A DNA stretch of 64,000 nucleotides, taken from NCBI GenBank assembly GCA_022539475.1, contig VCMS01000110.1, forward strand, positions 97,193 through 161,192, in the 5' to 3' direction. Each line of letters opens with the position of its first letter. The first letter of the stretch is position 1. The translations under genes and the position numbers were made by a program. This document shows, one piece after another, positions 21,900-31,510 of the stretch. This stretch comes from Gracilaria domingensis (lineage: Eukaryota > Rhodophyta > Florideophyceae > Gracilariales > Gracilariaceae). Below the pieces are notes generated by a model. The model searched no databases and was not told the origin of the DNA. It saw only the letters and a list, made by a program, of their open reading frames with translations.

Positions 21900-22110
21900 C
21901 GTCGGGGGCGCGCCGCGGCGCGCGGCGCGAAACCTCATCATCCTTGCCGCCGCGTCGCAGCGAGCGGCGCGCGACTTCTTCATCTCCGTCTGGGGCGCGC
22001 CGCGGGGCGCGGCGCGAAACCTCATCATCCTTGCCGCCGCGTCGCAGCGAGCGGCGCGCGACTTCTTCATCTCCGTCGGGGGCGCGCCGCGGCGCGCGGC
22101 GCGCAGCGGT
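21900..22110. repeat. 87-bp tandem repeat in Gypsy-1 LTR
   Basis: The unit alternates GCGCGACTTCTTCATCTCCG with GCGAAACCTCATCATCCTTG, separated by GCGCGCC-rich links. The left LTR has one unit more than the right LTR, which accounts for the 87-bp length difference. Confidence 0.85.
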
Positions 22111-22250
22111 GGGCGCAGACGGCGGGAGTGACGGCGCAGTCCAGGGGTGGAAGGTGTCGGAGATATAGAAAAAAATTGTTCGGGAGTGTCCCTGGGGTGG
22201 CGGGACACTCCCCTGCATCCGCCTCCACACACTCCCCAACTCAGCGGTCG

Positions 22251-25200
22251 CTACGCCTGGGCGACCATGAACTTACGGTTTTGATCAATGTTCCAAGGGT
22301 CCTCCCGCGAAATCTCTTCGGTAGTATACCTGAAAGGGTGTGGAGGTTCTGGATACTCAGGATCTGGTTCAAAGTCAATGAGGAACTCTTCATGATTTTC
22401 AATACGACGAATGTAGTCTTCCACCTGCTCTTCGTGCGTCGCAGCAGCTGGTAGATGTCCATACTTTCCAATGACATAGTGATATAGAAAGAATATCGTC
22501 CTATCCGCGCCAAGCCTGTTCATCTGCGGATGGAGCCTTCTAGCCAATCTGCCAAGCATCACATGGGCATACTGTGTAAAATACTGACCGTATACGAGAT
22601 GAATACTCAAGCAGAGATGAAAGCAATTCCAAACAATACAATGCTTCTCCCAGTCCTCACATTCTAGTGGGGAGAGCCAGTTCTCAAGTGTACGCCCACC
22701 GATTTCCATTTCCAAGTAGTTCACGTCCTGGTTGTAGACTTCGTAGTCAACAATTATTGGCATTGCAAGAAGAGCCGGCGTTACTGGGGTGGTTTCTTCA
22801 ATCTGGAGCGGAGGAGGTACGTCACCGCGATCTTGGGCATATGCCAGATCGATCTCGAAAGCCTCTCCAGCTTCAATCCGCTGCAGGAAGCTTGCCACCT
22901 CCACTCCGTAAGTTCTCTGCGGGGGAAGATGTCCATAGCGAGCCACTGCAAAGTGATAGTAGTAAAAGACAAACTGCTGACCCACAAGCGGTATAATGAA
23001 AGGGTTCACCCTTCCTGTCAATGAGACCAGCTTAGTAAGAAGACCCTCGGTTATGTAGGGCCCATGTCGTTTGAAAGTCCCAAGGTAAACATGTAATAGT
23101 TTCCATGCCACCTTCTGTAGATCGTTCGTACTCGTGCTGACAGGGGAAAGCCATTCGGAAAGTCTCCATCCAGCCACAATTATCCTCAGATAGTCAGCAG
23201 GGGGTCTGGTTGGATTTGGTCCTCCTTGTACCATGACCGGGCATGCCGCTTCGGGCTGATTATTTCTTTCATATCGTACTGTTCTCGGGATCATATGCCT
23301 TGGTCTAGGACGGTAAGGTCTTAAGCGTCTCGCATGAATGCCCCTTCTCGACATACGTCGGTGTGGAGAAACCAATATGTACCGAGGATGATTAGCTCGA
23401 ACGACGTGGCATGGTCCATAGAACCTCGATTTGAATGATGGCCATTTCACCGAAGGATTAAGGGCTTCACCACGCATTACCAGTACCTGGTCTCCAACAG
23501 CGAACCGATGTCCACGACGCTCATCGTCTTGACGGTGAGGCTGCTGCAATACCCTTGTGGCCCTCCCAAGAGTGGAGGCTTGTAGTTCCACCTCACGATG
23601 ACCAAGTGATGGCGTGGCTATCAGGGAAGGAGGATCTGATGGATGCATTCGGGGCCGTACTCCATACATGAGCTGAAATGGAGAATATCCTTCGGCCATT
23701 TGTCGAGTGCGATAACCATAGAGAACCTCCGGGAGTACTTCATCCCAATCGGAGTTCTGATCATGAATCGTTTTCGCGATCGCCCTCTTGATCGTCCCTA
23801 CCATTCTTTCTGCGCGTCCATTAGACATAGGTGCATATGCGAGCACCGGTTTCAGAGTGATATCATGACGCATTAGATAAGCTTGGACACTTGACGCGAG
23901 AAAGGAGGTAGCGTTATCGGAGACAATCGTGCGGGGATAGCCGAAGGGCGCGACGATCTTCCTTCTAATAAAGTTGACTACGTCGACTGCAGTAGATGTT
24001 CGAGTTGCCACTGCGATCGGCCATCCCGTGAGGTGCTCGACCCCAATGAGCAAGAATCGGTTTCCGTTCCTTGTCACCCTAAGGGGTCCGGCGAAATCAA
24101 TTGAAAACGTGTGGAAGATATCCGTCAGCGGGGCTCGTTGCCCCGCTCGGTAAGCAAGAAAAGATCCCATGAACTGGCAGCCATCACAACTCTTGACGTA
24201 GGTTGTGACATCAGAGTGAATATTGGGCCACCAGAATCGATCGATGACGTGCCTTCTGGTCGCCCTGACATCCCAGTGTCCCACATCGTCATGAAATGTT
24301 TTCAAGAGTTTACGCCTTTCATTGACGTTAGGAAGGAGTCGTAACCCGGACCCCATTCTACGATACAACTGCCCATTCCATACCATAAACTTCTTAGAAT
24401 TCCTTTTGATCGCCCCTCTGAGGCTCGAGTTGGGCTCATCGACCGGAAGGGCGCTCAGATATCGACCAATATTTGCATAATAAGGTTCGAGGCCTGAAAA
24501 AGCTTCACATGTAGGGGAAGAAACAGTAGTCGCCACCTCTGGAGCATGATGCCCCCTTATTGTGGAGTAGCGAGAAAGATAATCAGCAGCGCAATTCTTA
24601 TCCCCTGAGCGGTATACAACCTCGAACTCGTATTCAGCTAGGAAATCGAGCCACCTGGCCAATCGCCCATGTACATCCTTCTTCTGAAACGCATACTTCA
24701 GCGCCTGATGGTCTGTAATCAATTGAAATGGCTTTGATCCAAGAAGGTATAGCCGAAATTTCTTGAACGCGAAGATGACAGCAAGCGCCTCCTGCTCACA
24801 GACCGCGTAGTTCCTTTCAGCTGCAGTCATAGTCCGGCTGGCATACTGAATTGGGTGAAACATGCCATCAGATTTCTTCTGAGCGAGAACGGCGCCCAAC
24901 GCAAATGAAGAAGCATCGGTTTCGACCCGAAACGGATTGTCGAAGTCGGGAAAGGCCAACACTGGAGGACTGGTTAGCTTCTCCTTCAGGTTTTTGAAGG
25001 CTTCAACCATTTCATTGTTGAACACTAGTTTCCGATTTCCGGACGTTGCTGCATGGAGAACTGCCGAAGTTTTGGCAAAGTGCTTGATAAACCGGCGGTA
25101 GTAGCCAGCAAGCCCAAGAAAGCTCCTCAGTTCAGTGGTTGTCTTAGGGATCGGAGCCGCCTTGATGGCCTCTATTTTCTTCGCGTCCACTGCAACTCCG

Positions 25201-28200
25201 CTCTGGTCGACAACATGTCCGAGCAGTTCAATCTTGAGATGGGCAAAGTCGCACTTAGAGATCTTCAGCTTCAACCCATGGGAGGCAATTGTCCTTAGTA
25301 CCAACTTGATGTGCTCGACGTGATCCTCTAAGGTTTTTGAATAGATGACCACGTCGTCCAGATAGACCCTTACAAACGGATACTTGTTGAGGATAGAGTC
25401 CATCATTCTTTGGAATGTTGAGGGGGCGTTCATCAAGCCGAAGGGCATGACCTCAAACTGATAGGTTCCTTGACGGCAAACGAAGGTGGTCATCTCCTTA
25501 AACCGAGGTGACATTCTGATTTGCCAGTATCCGGAGAAGAGGTCAAGCGTAGTGAAGAACGAACAGCCGCCCAAGTCATCAAAGATTTGTTCAATATGAG
25601 GTAAGGGCCATCTGTCCGCTTTCATAACTTGGTTCAGAGCTCGGTAGTCCACACAGAACCTTGGCTTGCCATCCTTTTTGGTCGCAATGACGATCGGAAA
25701 GGACCATGCAGATGTACAAGGTTTGATTATCCCAGCGTCAAGCATTTTACCGAGTTCCTTCTTGACGACTTCGTCATGTCGCGGCGGAAGCCTACGAACT
25801 CTTGAGTGTATCGGAGTCTGGGTCGTCAGTGAGAACTCATGCATGACTGGTACATCTGCAGGTCGAAGATCATACAAAGACCAGGCGACCACCCCAAGGT
25901 CAAGTAAAACACGAAGTAGTTCCTGTTGCTCCCTGCTGGGCAAGTGTGAAAGCCTTTTGAGGATGACTTCTTCGTGACTCGTGTCAGGAGGGTAGTCTCT
26001 TCGATCCAGTATACGACCTTCGCCATCAAACGCGACAGGATCTAACAGGGAGTATTTGATCTCAGGAGCGGGACACGCAACCTTCGGCTCACTATCACGT
26101 GAAGTAGAGTGTCCTTCACCAGAGCCAGTTGTACGCGGCTCTGTTTGCGAGGGGTCGGGTTGATCTTCCAACTCTCTAACAGGTGGTGGGGGGACCTGCG
26201 TCGAGAACTCTTCTTGAGGGAGCTCTTCCTCGAAAGCAATCACGTAGCGGCCGTCGTCATCCTCCTCTAGTAGCCCGGTACGACCAAAAGGCATGTTGGG
26301 CACGCCGAGGTGAGGGGGGTGCGCTGAAGTGGGTACAGGGTACCGAATCTGGACACGAACCAAAAGAAAGTCGCTGATAAGTTCCCCTTCTTCAGGTGGT
26401 AGCAAAGTGACCTCGTCCGTAATCGGGATGGTGAGGACAGGGTCGCGGTAGAGAGGGGTACCAGACACCTCGACTTCTTCTGGTGAGGAACCATCTTCAT
26501 CTTCTTCATGATCATCTTCATTTCCATTATTCACCACTTCCTCTTCTACTTCTACTTCTGCTTCATGACCTCCTGCTTCCACTTCTACACAATCTTCATC
26601 TTCTTCGTCGTCCCTTCCAGAGTTCTTCTCTTCAGCTCCTCTATCGTTGTTAGATAACAAAAGGGGAGGGTCAGGTGGTTGAAGGCTAGTGTCTGTCATG
26701 GAACTCTGAAAAGACGAGGGATTTGCGGCATGATAGACCGAGTGATGCTGATTGTCATTGGGCTCAGCTTGACCGCTCAGCTGGTTATCGGCCTCATCGT
26801 TACTGTTGTCAAGACTTATAACCATCACATGGTCTTCATGGGCTTCACTTTGCGATGGAACCGCGAAGGTTTCTTCATGAGCCGGTGCAGGTATAGGCCA
26901 GCCTACTCCGAAACGGACTACTGGTTCGGAGCTGTTGTCCAGCTCTAGGACACCCATTTCTCCGTACGGAAGTTCAGAGATATGTGGATGAAGTTGTTCT
27001 CTGTCCGGTGGTTGAGGATAACGACGGTAGACTCGAAAGATAAGATAATCAGGCTGTCGTCTCACATCTTCGGCTCGTAGAAGAACAACGTCATTCCTGA
27101 CTGGGACAACGAGATCGCGTTCGTGCCCTCCATCCGATGGAGAACCTTCGGAGTCGTTGTCGTCTGCGCTTTCCTCCGATTCTTCATCGTTCTCAAATTC
27201 TCTATTTGCTTCCCCAGGAGCGTGAGGAGTAGTAATAGCAAGTTCCGGTTCAACATCATTCACATTCAATTGTCTCATACCTTCCTCCAAATCCTGAGGA
27301 TCAGCAGGGGAGGGGCTTTCCTGACTGAGACTCGTAGCACCAATATTCTCCAGTTCGTTCGCGGATTCCTCTTCGGGTGGTTGTAAGGAGTTTTGTTCTT
27401 CATTCATAGTATTCAAAGCATATACTGACGTGTCAACTTTGCCCTTCGAGAAAGCGATCGCGTATCCTTCGTCGTCGCTCTCTGAACTCTCAGAGAAGAA
27501 CGACTCTGAAGCGGAAGTGAAATCCTCACTGTCGGTGTGTTCATCCTCTTCGTCGAACACTACACCAGGGCGATGGTAATCTAGAGGCAAAACAACAGAT
27601 GCGCCGTCGAATTGCATAGAAACTTGCTGAGTACCCAGGTCCAAGCAGGCTTGGAGTGACTCAAGAGCAGGGCAGCCAACAATCACATTGAAGGGAGGCT
27701 TCTCAACGACCAGGAAATCCAATGGGACACGGAGAGAGCCAAACTCGAGGGGAACATCGTGCAGGCTTCCGCGAACCAAGGATTTGGTTCCGTCGGCAAC
27801 GACAATCCTCCTACTCGACGGTTTCATCTCCAACGATAACCGGTTGCATAACGCAATAGACATGAGATTAGGGATAGCACCAGAGTCCAGCAGCGCCTGG
27901 GAACTAGTGCCATAGACAGTAACATTCACCACTTTGAGAGTCTGAGGGAGTGAATGAGTATGAGCGTAACTGACACGCCTTGACGAAAAACCTCCGGAAA
28001 GAATGCGCCGAATGTCTTTCTTGGCCTCGTCCGCATCACCGCGGACTAGTTGACCGAAAGTGATGCCAGAAGGGGCTCTCGCCAACTCTTCGTAAATGTT
28101 ATATTTCCCAACGTGTTCTTGGATCTTCACTCTCCGGGACTTCTCCTTAGACTTCTTCACAGTGCCCTTACTGGTCCTTGTCGACTTCTTGGGAGGGTTT

Positions 28201-29333
28201 TTGGCTTGCTGAGAGGCAGTCCTGGTAGTATGGGAGTCGGGAAACATTACGGGTGAAATCCCTGAGAGAGGGCCAGTTCGTGGTTGCTTGGGCAGAGGCT
28301 CCCCTTCCGCGTCTCTTTTTGCGGTAGTAACGGGATCTTCATCATCTGAAGGGTCAGCAATCACAACTGAGACTTGGTTCTCGCCTGTGTTCTGGGAACC
28401 TCGTTTCTCACTCAGCAACCTCTCTCTCTCTGATTCGGATTTCACACCTTCAAATGCAACTTTTCGCACAACATCGGTGTTATTCTTCCTCCAGCACGTA
28501 GCTGTAGAGTGACCTAACTTGCCACAATTACCACATCGTGTGCCTCGATGTGGATTAAGCTCACAACGTGCCGCAAAGTGACCGGGTTGGCTGCAATACG
28601 AACAAACTTTTTCCGTATCCTGACGTCCGGTGGCAGTCGCAGCGCTCTGAGTCTTCTTCACTAGGAGGTGCAACTGTGCCATCTGGTCAGCCAACTGATC
28701 CACTTTCGACTCCAGCGGACTTGGACGAGCGGGCTCTTTAGCACGTTGAAGAATGTGCTTTGCCGGTGGGAAAGCGTTAAGGGTACCATACGACCCGAGA
28801 GCTTTCTTTCCGCCAACAAAGTCCTTAACGAGGGCCTTCAAGGATTCATAGTCATCTGCTCCACGGAATATGACAAACTGCGCAAGATCTGCAAACTCCA
28901 TGACAGCGTTTCGTAGTAACCCGAACTTAGCTTTCGAGTTAAAACCAGCCTGATCGAAGAAAGAGTCCATCTTCTTCAAGGACCCTAGCAGATCGACGTA
29001 ATCTAAACGTGCCGAAACTGCCCGGCGAATCCTCTCCGCCGGTTCCTCGATTGCACCGAAACGTTCGATCAAAGCAAGCTTCACATTCTGATAGTCCTTT
29101 GCTTCAATCGAAAGAGAGCCATCAACAGCATAGTTGTCATAGTAGAAGTCAAACGCTTCACCCTCAAGATAGCCGAGCAACTTCATAGCTCGAACACTAT
29201 CCTCTTCGTTGGGGGTAGCGACATTCTCAAAGTAAAACAGAAACTTCCTTACGTCGACGGCAGAACCATCGAAGGAAATCACACCAGACTCAGGAGAACC
29301 AGACCCTCCTCGAGAGTACCATGTGGACGCCAT
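22251..29333 (-). CDS. Gypsy-1 Gag-Pol polyprotein (2360 aa, single ORF)
   Basis: The start is taken as ATG at 29333-29331, giving MASTWYSRGG; an upstream in-frame Met lies deeper in the LTR. Domains in order: Gag-like N terminus; two CCHC knuckles (CSYCSQPGHFAARC, CGNCGKLGHSTATC; about 28610-28494); protease with LLDSGAIPNLMS (about 27900); a long acidic spacer with a duplicated module (27120-26220); reverse transcriptase with FCVDYRALNQ and VYLDDVVIYS (about 25660-25340); RNase H (ETDASSFALG, about 24930); integrase with HHCC zinc finger (24310-24155) and DDE residues in FSIDFAGP, IVSDNATSF and NGRAERMVG (about 24105, 23930, 23820). After the integrase come two tandem copies of an unfamiliar domain of about 100 residues (23195-22340) instead of a chromodomain. 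No frameshift separates gag and pol. It stops with TAG 21 nt before the 3' LTR. All catalytic motifs look intact, so it may be active. Confidence 0.92.
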   Translation of the reverse strand: MASTWYSRGGSGSPESGVISFDGSAVDVRKFLFYFENVATPNEEDSVRAMKLLGYLEGEAFDFYYDNYAVDGSLSIEAKDYQNVKLALIERFGAIEEPAERIRRAVSARLDYVDLLGSLKKMDSFFDQAGFNSKAKFGLLRNAVMEFADLAQFVIFRGADDYESLKALVKDFVGGKKALGSYGTLNAFPPAKHILQRAKEPARPSPLESKVDQLADQMAQLHLLVKKTQSAATATGRQDTEKVCSYCSQPGHFAARCELNPHRGTRCGNCGKLGHSTATCWRKNNTDVVRKVAFEGVKSESERERLLSEKRGSQNTGENQVSVVIADPSDDEDPVTTAKRDAEGEPLPKQPRTGPLSGISPVMFPDSHTTRTASQQAKNPPKKSTRTSKGTVKKSKEKSRRVKIQEHVGKYNIYEELARAPSGITFGQLVRGDADEAKKDIRRILSGGFSSRRVSYAHTHSLPQTLKVVNVTVYGTSSQALLDSGAIPNLMSIALCNRLSLEMKPSSRRIVVADGTKSLVRGSLHDVPLEFGSLRVPLDFLVVEKPPFNVIVGCPALESLQACLDLGTQQVSMQFDGASVVLPLDYHRPGVVFDEEDEHTDSEDFTSASESFFSESSESDDEGYAIAFSKGKVDTSVYALNTMNEEQNSLQPPEEESANELENIGATSLSQESPSPADPQDLEEGMRQLNVNDVEPELAITTPHAPGEANREFENDEESEESADDNDSEGSPSDGGHERDLVVPVRNDVVLLRAEDVRRQPDYLIFRVYRRYPQPPDREQLHPHISELPYGEMGVLELDNSSEPVVRFGVGWPIPAPAHEETFAVPSQSEAHEDHVMVISLDNSNDEADNQLSGQAEPNDNQHHSVYHAANPSSFQSSMTDTSLQPPDPPLLLSNNDRGAEEKNSGRDDEEDEDCVEVEAGGHEAEVEVEEEVVNNGNEDDHEEDEDGSSPEEVEVSGTPLYRDPVLTIPITDEVTLLPPEEGELISDFLLVRVQIRYPVPTSAHPPHLGVPNMPFGRTGLLEEDDDGRYVIAFEEELPQEEFSTQVPPPPVRELEDQPDPSQTEPRTTGSGEGHSTSRDSEPKVACPAPEIKYSLLDPVAFDGEGRILDRRDYPPDTSHEEVILKRLSHLPSREQQELLRVLLDLGVVAWSLYDLRPADVPVMHEFSLTTQTPIHSRVRRLPPRHDEVVKKELGKMLDAGIIKPCTSAWSFPIVIATKKDGKPRFCVDYRALNQVMKADRWPLPHIEQIFDDLGGCSFFTTLDLFSGYWQIRMSPRFKEMTTFVCRQGTYQFEVMPFGLMNAPSTFQRMMDSILNKYPFVRVYLDDVVIYSKTLEDHVEHIKLVLRTIASHGLKLKISKCDFAHLKIELLGHVVDQSGVAVDAKKIEAIKAAPIPKTTTELRSFLGLAGYYRRFIKHFAKTSAVLHAATSGNRKLVFNNEMVEAFKNLKEKLTSPPVLAFPDFDNPFRVETDASSFALGAVLAQKKSDGMFHPIQYASRTMTAAERNYAVCEQEALAVIFAFKKFRLYLLGSKPFQLITDHQALKYAFQKKDVHGRLARWLDFLAEYEFEVVYRSGDKNCAADYLSRYSTIRGHHAPEVATTVSSPTCEAFSGLEPYYANIGRYLSALPVDEPNSSLRGAIKRNSKKFMVWNGQLYRRMGSGLRLLPNVNERRKLLKTFHDDVGHWDVRATRRHVIDRFWWPNIHSDVTTYVKSCDGCQFMGSFLAYRAGQRAPLTDIFHTFSIDFAGPLRVTRNGNRFLLIGVEHLTGWPIAVATRTSTAVDVVNFIRRKIVAPFGYPRTIVSDNATSFLASSVQAYLMRHDITLKPVLAYAPMSNGRAERMVGTIKRAIAKTIHDQNSDWDEVLPEVLYGYRTRQMAEGYSPFQLMYGVRPRMHPSDPPSLIATPSLGHREVELQASTLGRATRVLQQPHRQDDERRGHRFAVGDQVLVMRGEALNPSVKWPSFKSRFYGPCHVVRANHPRYILVSPHRRMSRRGIHARRLRPYRPRPRHMIPRTVRYERNNQPEAACPVMVQGGPNPTRPPADYLRIIVAGWRLSEWLSPVSTSTNDLQKVAWKLLHVYLGTFKRHGPYITEGLLTKLVSLTGRVNPFIIPLVGQQFVFYYYHFAVARYGHLPPQRTYGVEVASFLQRIEAGEAFEIDLAYAQDRGDVPPPLQIEETTPVTPALLAMPIIVDYEVYNQDVNYLEMEIGGRTLENWLSPLECEDWEKHCIVWNCFHLCLSIHLVYGQYFTQYAHVMLGRLARRLHPQMNRLGADRTIFFLYHYVIGKYGHLPAAATHEEQVEDYIRRIENHEEFLIDFEPDPEYPEPPHPFRYTTEEISREDPWNIDQNRKFMVAQA
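29304..29321 (-). other. Putative primer-binding site of Gypsy-1, inside the coding sequence
   Basis: Minus strand TGGTACTCTCGAGGAGGG begins at the first base after the 5' LTR, as expected for a site complementary to a tRNA 3' end in CCA. It is translated as codons 5-10 of the polyprotein. The tRNA species was not identified. Confidence 0.6.
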
Positions 29334-31510
29334 TTTTGGGGGAAACAGCGCGGGTGGTGACAAACCCAAGGAGAGCGACACAATAAATGCTCGAGAGTAC
29401 CAGCCCAAAGGGCGACAGATTCACGTAGCTCAGATGCCTGCAGGAGCAGACAAGATAACCCCAAGATAGATGGAAACTCCCCGCAAACTGAAAGCAGGGG
29501 TAAGAATCAACCGAGGATATGGCTCAGCGTCCGATACCGAGAGCCAACACAACAACAGAAAGCAGGGCCAACAGACCAAGACACACAAGAGCTGTCGGCG
29601 GGACAATAGTGTGGTAGGACTAAAGCGATAGAGTCTGTCGTCGATGCCACCACGAACCTAACAACCAGGCGAGGTAGCGACAGAAATAAAACCAGCGCAA
29701 TGCGTAACACTGCCAACGTCCGTCTGGGAGAACGGAGACGTAGTGATGGGTGATGGTCGCAGTGTGCGAACGAGCCCAATGGAGGGCAGCACAAGGCGAC
29801 TGGCTAGGGAACGGCGGGAGACCGGGCCGCCGGGAATAAGGAAATGTAGGGGGAAAGGCTGGTGGCAGGGAGGCGCAGACTGCGCTAAGGGAAGATGGGA
29901 TTGCCAAAGGAAGGAAGGTTGGCGACGACGGAAGGGGAGGAAGAAAGGCGAGAGAGGCAAGGATGGGGGAAGTCGTCCGGAGGGGAAGTGGTCTGCCCGA
30001 GTTGAGTTTGCAGCGAGCGCTCGAACTCGGGGGTTTATATCTACAATTGTGATAATGCATGGTCACCGCAAGCGAACACCTAATATCGTCTTTCACCAAG
30101 GCATTCAGAACGGCTCACCAGGTCATATACTTGGTTGTGATACCGTTGTACGGTTCTTCGTTATGTCTCCTGTTCATTGGCTGTTGGTGATACGGTGCGC
30201 CGATTGTCGTCTTGTGACAAACAACTTAATATTGCTCACCATGTCCATAATAGGTAATAATGTCAACGTACGGTTCTTCGTTATGTAGGTCGGTGGTTGG
30301 CCAGATTTCTTCTGGCTATTTAGGTTTTCAACTAGTCCTCCGGATGACATCCACCTTCCATGTCGTGCCATCGTGGCACTATCACGATTGTGCGTGCGTG
30401 ACCAGTTATCATGGCGGTATATTCGATATTATAGTTACCCTTCGGTGCCTCTCAGGTCTGCCATGCTTCCCCTATCTTACCACCGCCTTTCAGGTGTCCA
30501 TCTTTTGAACGATGTCAACTCCAAACGAAGTTATTGCTACTATGACCGACGACGATACCGACCATTCCGATGTTCCGCGTGCCAAATCAACCGTCCTGAT
30601 CGAGAGCGAAGCAAAAGAAGTTACTGCGGACACCATTCAGCTCGAGGAGGACGCCGCATTTGCGAACGAAGACGGTGTTGCCACCGAAGAACGTACCGAA
30701 GCGCAACTTTTCGCCTGCGAGGAGGCTCTATATGACTTCCTCTTCAAGCGTGGAATATCGATGGATGAGCTCAAAGACAATCTTAACGAGCTCCCAGTAC
30801 TGTTCGTGCGCGGGATTGGTGTTGGGTTGGCGCTTTCCATGATGGTGCTACGCTCTCCCTCCCGCGCACGCGCGCTTCATCTCGTTCATGACGCTGTGAA
30901 AGCTTTGTTGTCCTCTGATTGATATCCCTTTCTCGTATCTTCGATTGCCTCTTTGTCACAGAACTCCTGCTTCTCGATTAAATTGATTTGTATCCCCTGG
31001 TCGTATGTGTTGCGACGCGCGTGACAGAGCGCGCCACAACTTTCTGAGCTCCCCGAAGAGAGCGTTCCACTCACTGTCCTCCAGCGTCAGGTGCTGCGCG
31101 CACGTTCCTTTTCCTACCCTGCAGCTGGCGCGCCGCAACGCGCGGCGCGCGAGCTTCCAAAGCCTGCTTAGCGGCGGGCGCGCCGCAGCCAGCGGCGCGC
31201 GACGCGCAACCTCATTATCCTCCTCTTCAGGCGCGCCGCAGCGAACGGCGCGCGACTTCTTCATCTCCGTCGGGGGCGCGCCGCGGGGCGCGGCGCGAAA
31301 CCTCATCATCCTTGCCGCCGCGTCGCAGCGAGCGGCGCGCGACTTCTTCATCTTCGTCGGAGGCGCGCTGCGGCGCGCGGCGCGCAGCGGTGGGCGCAGA
31401 CGGCGGGAGTGACGGCGCAGTCCAGGGGTGGAAGGTGTCGGAGATATAGAAAAAAATTGTTCGGGAGTGTCCCTGGGGTGGCGGGACACTCTTCTGCATC
31501 CGCCTCCACA
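29322..31510 (-). repeat. 5' LTR of Gypsy-1 (2189 bp)
   Basis: Same ends as the left LTR. Its last 12 nt (minus strand) hold the gag-pol start codon and three further codons. A 13-nt copy of the primer-site motif, CTCGAGAGTACCA (plus strand), sits at 29390-29402 within the LTR. Confidence 0.92.
30512..30922 (+). CDS. Antisense 136-aa acidic ORF inside the Gypsy-1 LTR (copy 2)
   Basis: Protein sequence identical to that at 21144-21554. In the 5' LTR it lies upstream of and divergent from gag-pol. A pyrimidine-rich stretch, CCCCTATCTTACCACCGCC, precedes it. Function unknown. Confidence 0.4.
   Translation: MSTPNEVIATMTDDDTDHSDVPRAKSTVLIESEAKEVTADTIQLEEDAAFANEDGVATEERTEAQLFACEEALYDFLFKRGISMDELKDNLNELPVLFVRGIGVGLALSMMVLRSPSRARALHLVHDAVKALLSSD

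Larger units (their letters stand above)
19954..22229 (-). repeat. 3' LTR of Gypsy-1 (2276 bp)
   Basis: Unusually long LTR. It contains the antisense ORF at 21144-21554 and about two copies of an 87-bp GC-rich tandem unit at 21900-22100. Confidence 0.92.
19954..31510 (-). mobile_element. Gypsy-1 LTR retrotransposon, nearly intact, TSD TGTAC
   Basis: An 11557-bp element on the minus strand. Its LTRs (19954-22229 and 29322-31510) begin TGTGG and end CCACA. It is bracketed by TGTAC at 19949-19953 and 31511-31515, and the paralogous empty site near 43440-43460 has this sequence once. The LTRs are almost identical apart from an 87-bp tandem-repeat difference and scattered substitutions, so insertion is recent. 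A single gag-pol ORF fills the interior. The purine-rich GGGGAGTG (minus strand) abuts the 3' LTR, and TGGTACTCTCGAGGAGGG directly follows the 5' LTR as putative primer-binding site. Confidence 0.92.

Noticed and set aside
21588-22232. 214-aa ORF over the LTR tandem repeat
   Set aside because: Translation of the 87-bp GC-rich repeat; Arg/Ala-rich, no independent support.
29309-29402. Self-priming of Gypsy-1 as in Tf1
   Set aside because: The inner motif is in the same orientation as the primer site; self-priming needs complementarity.
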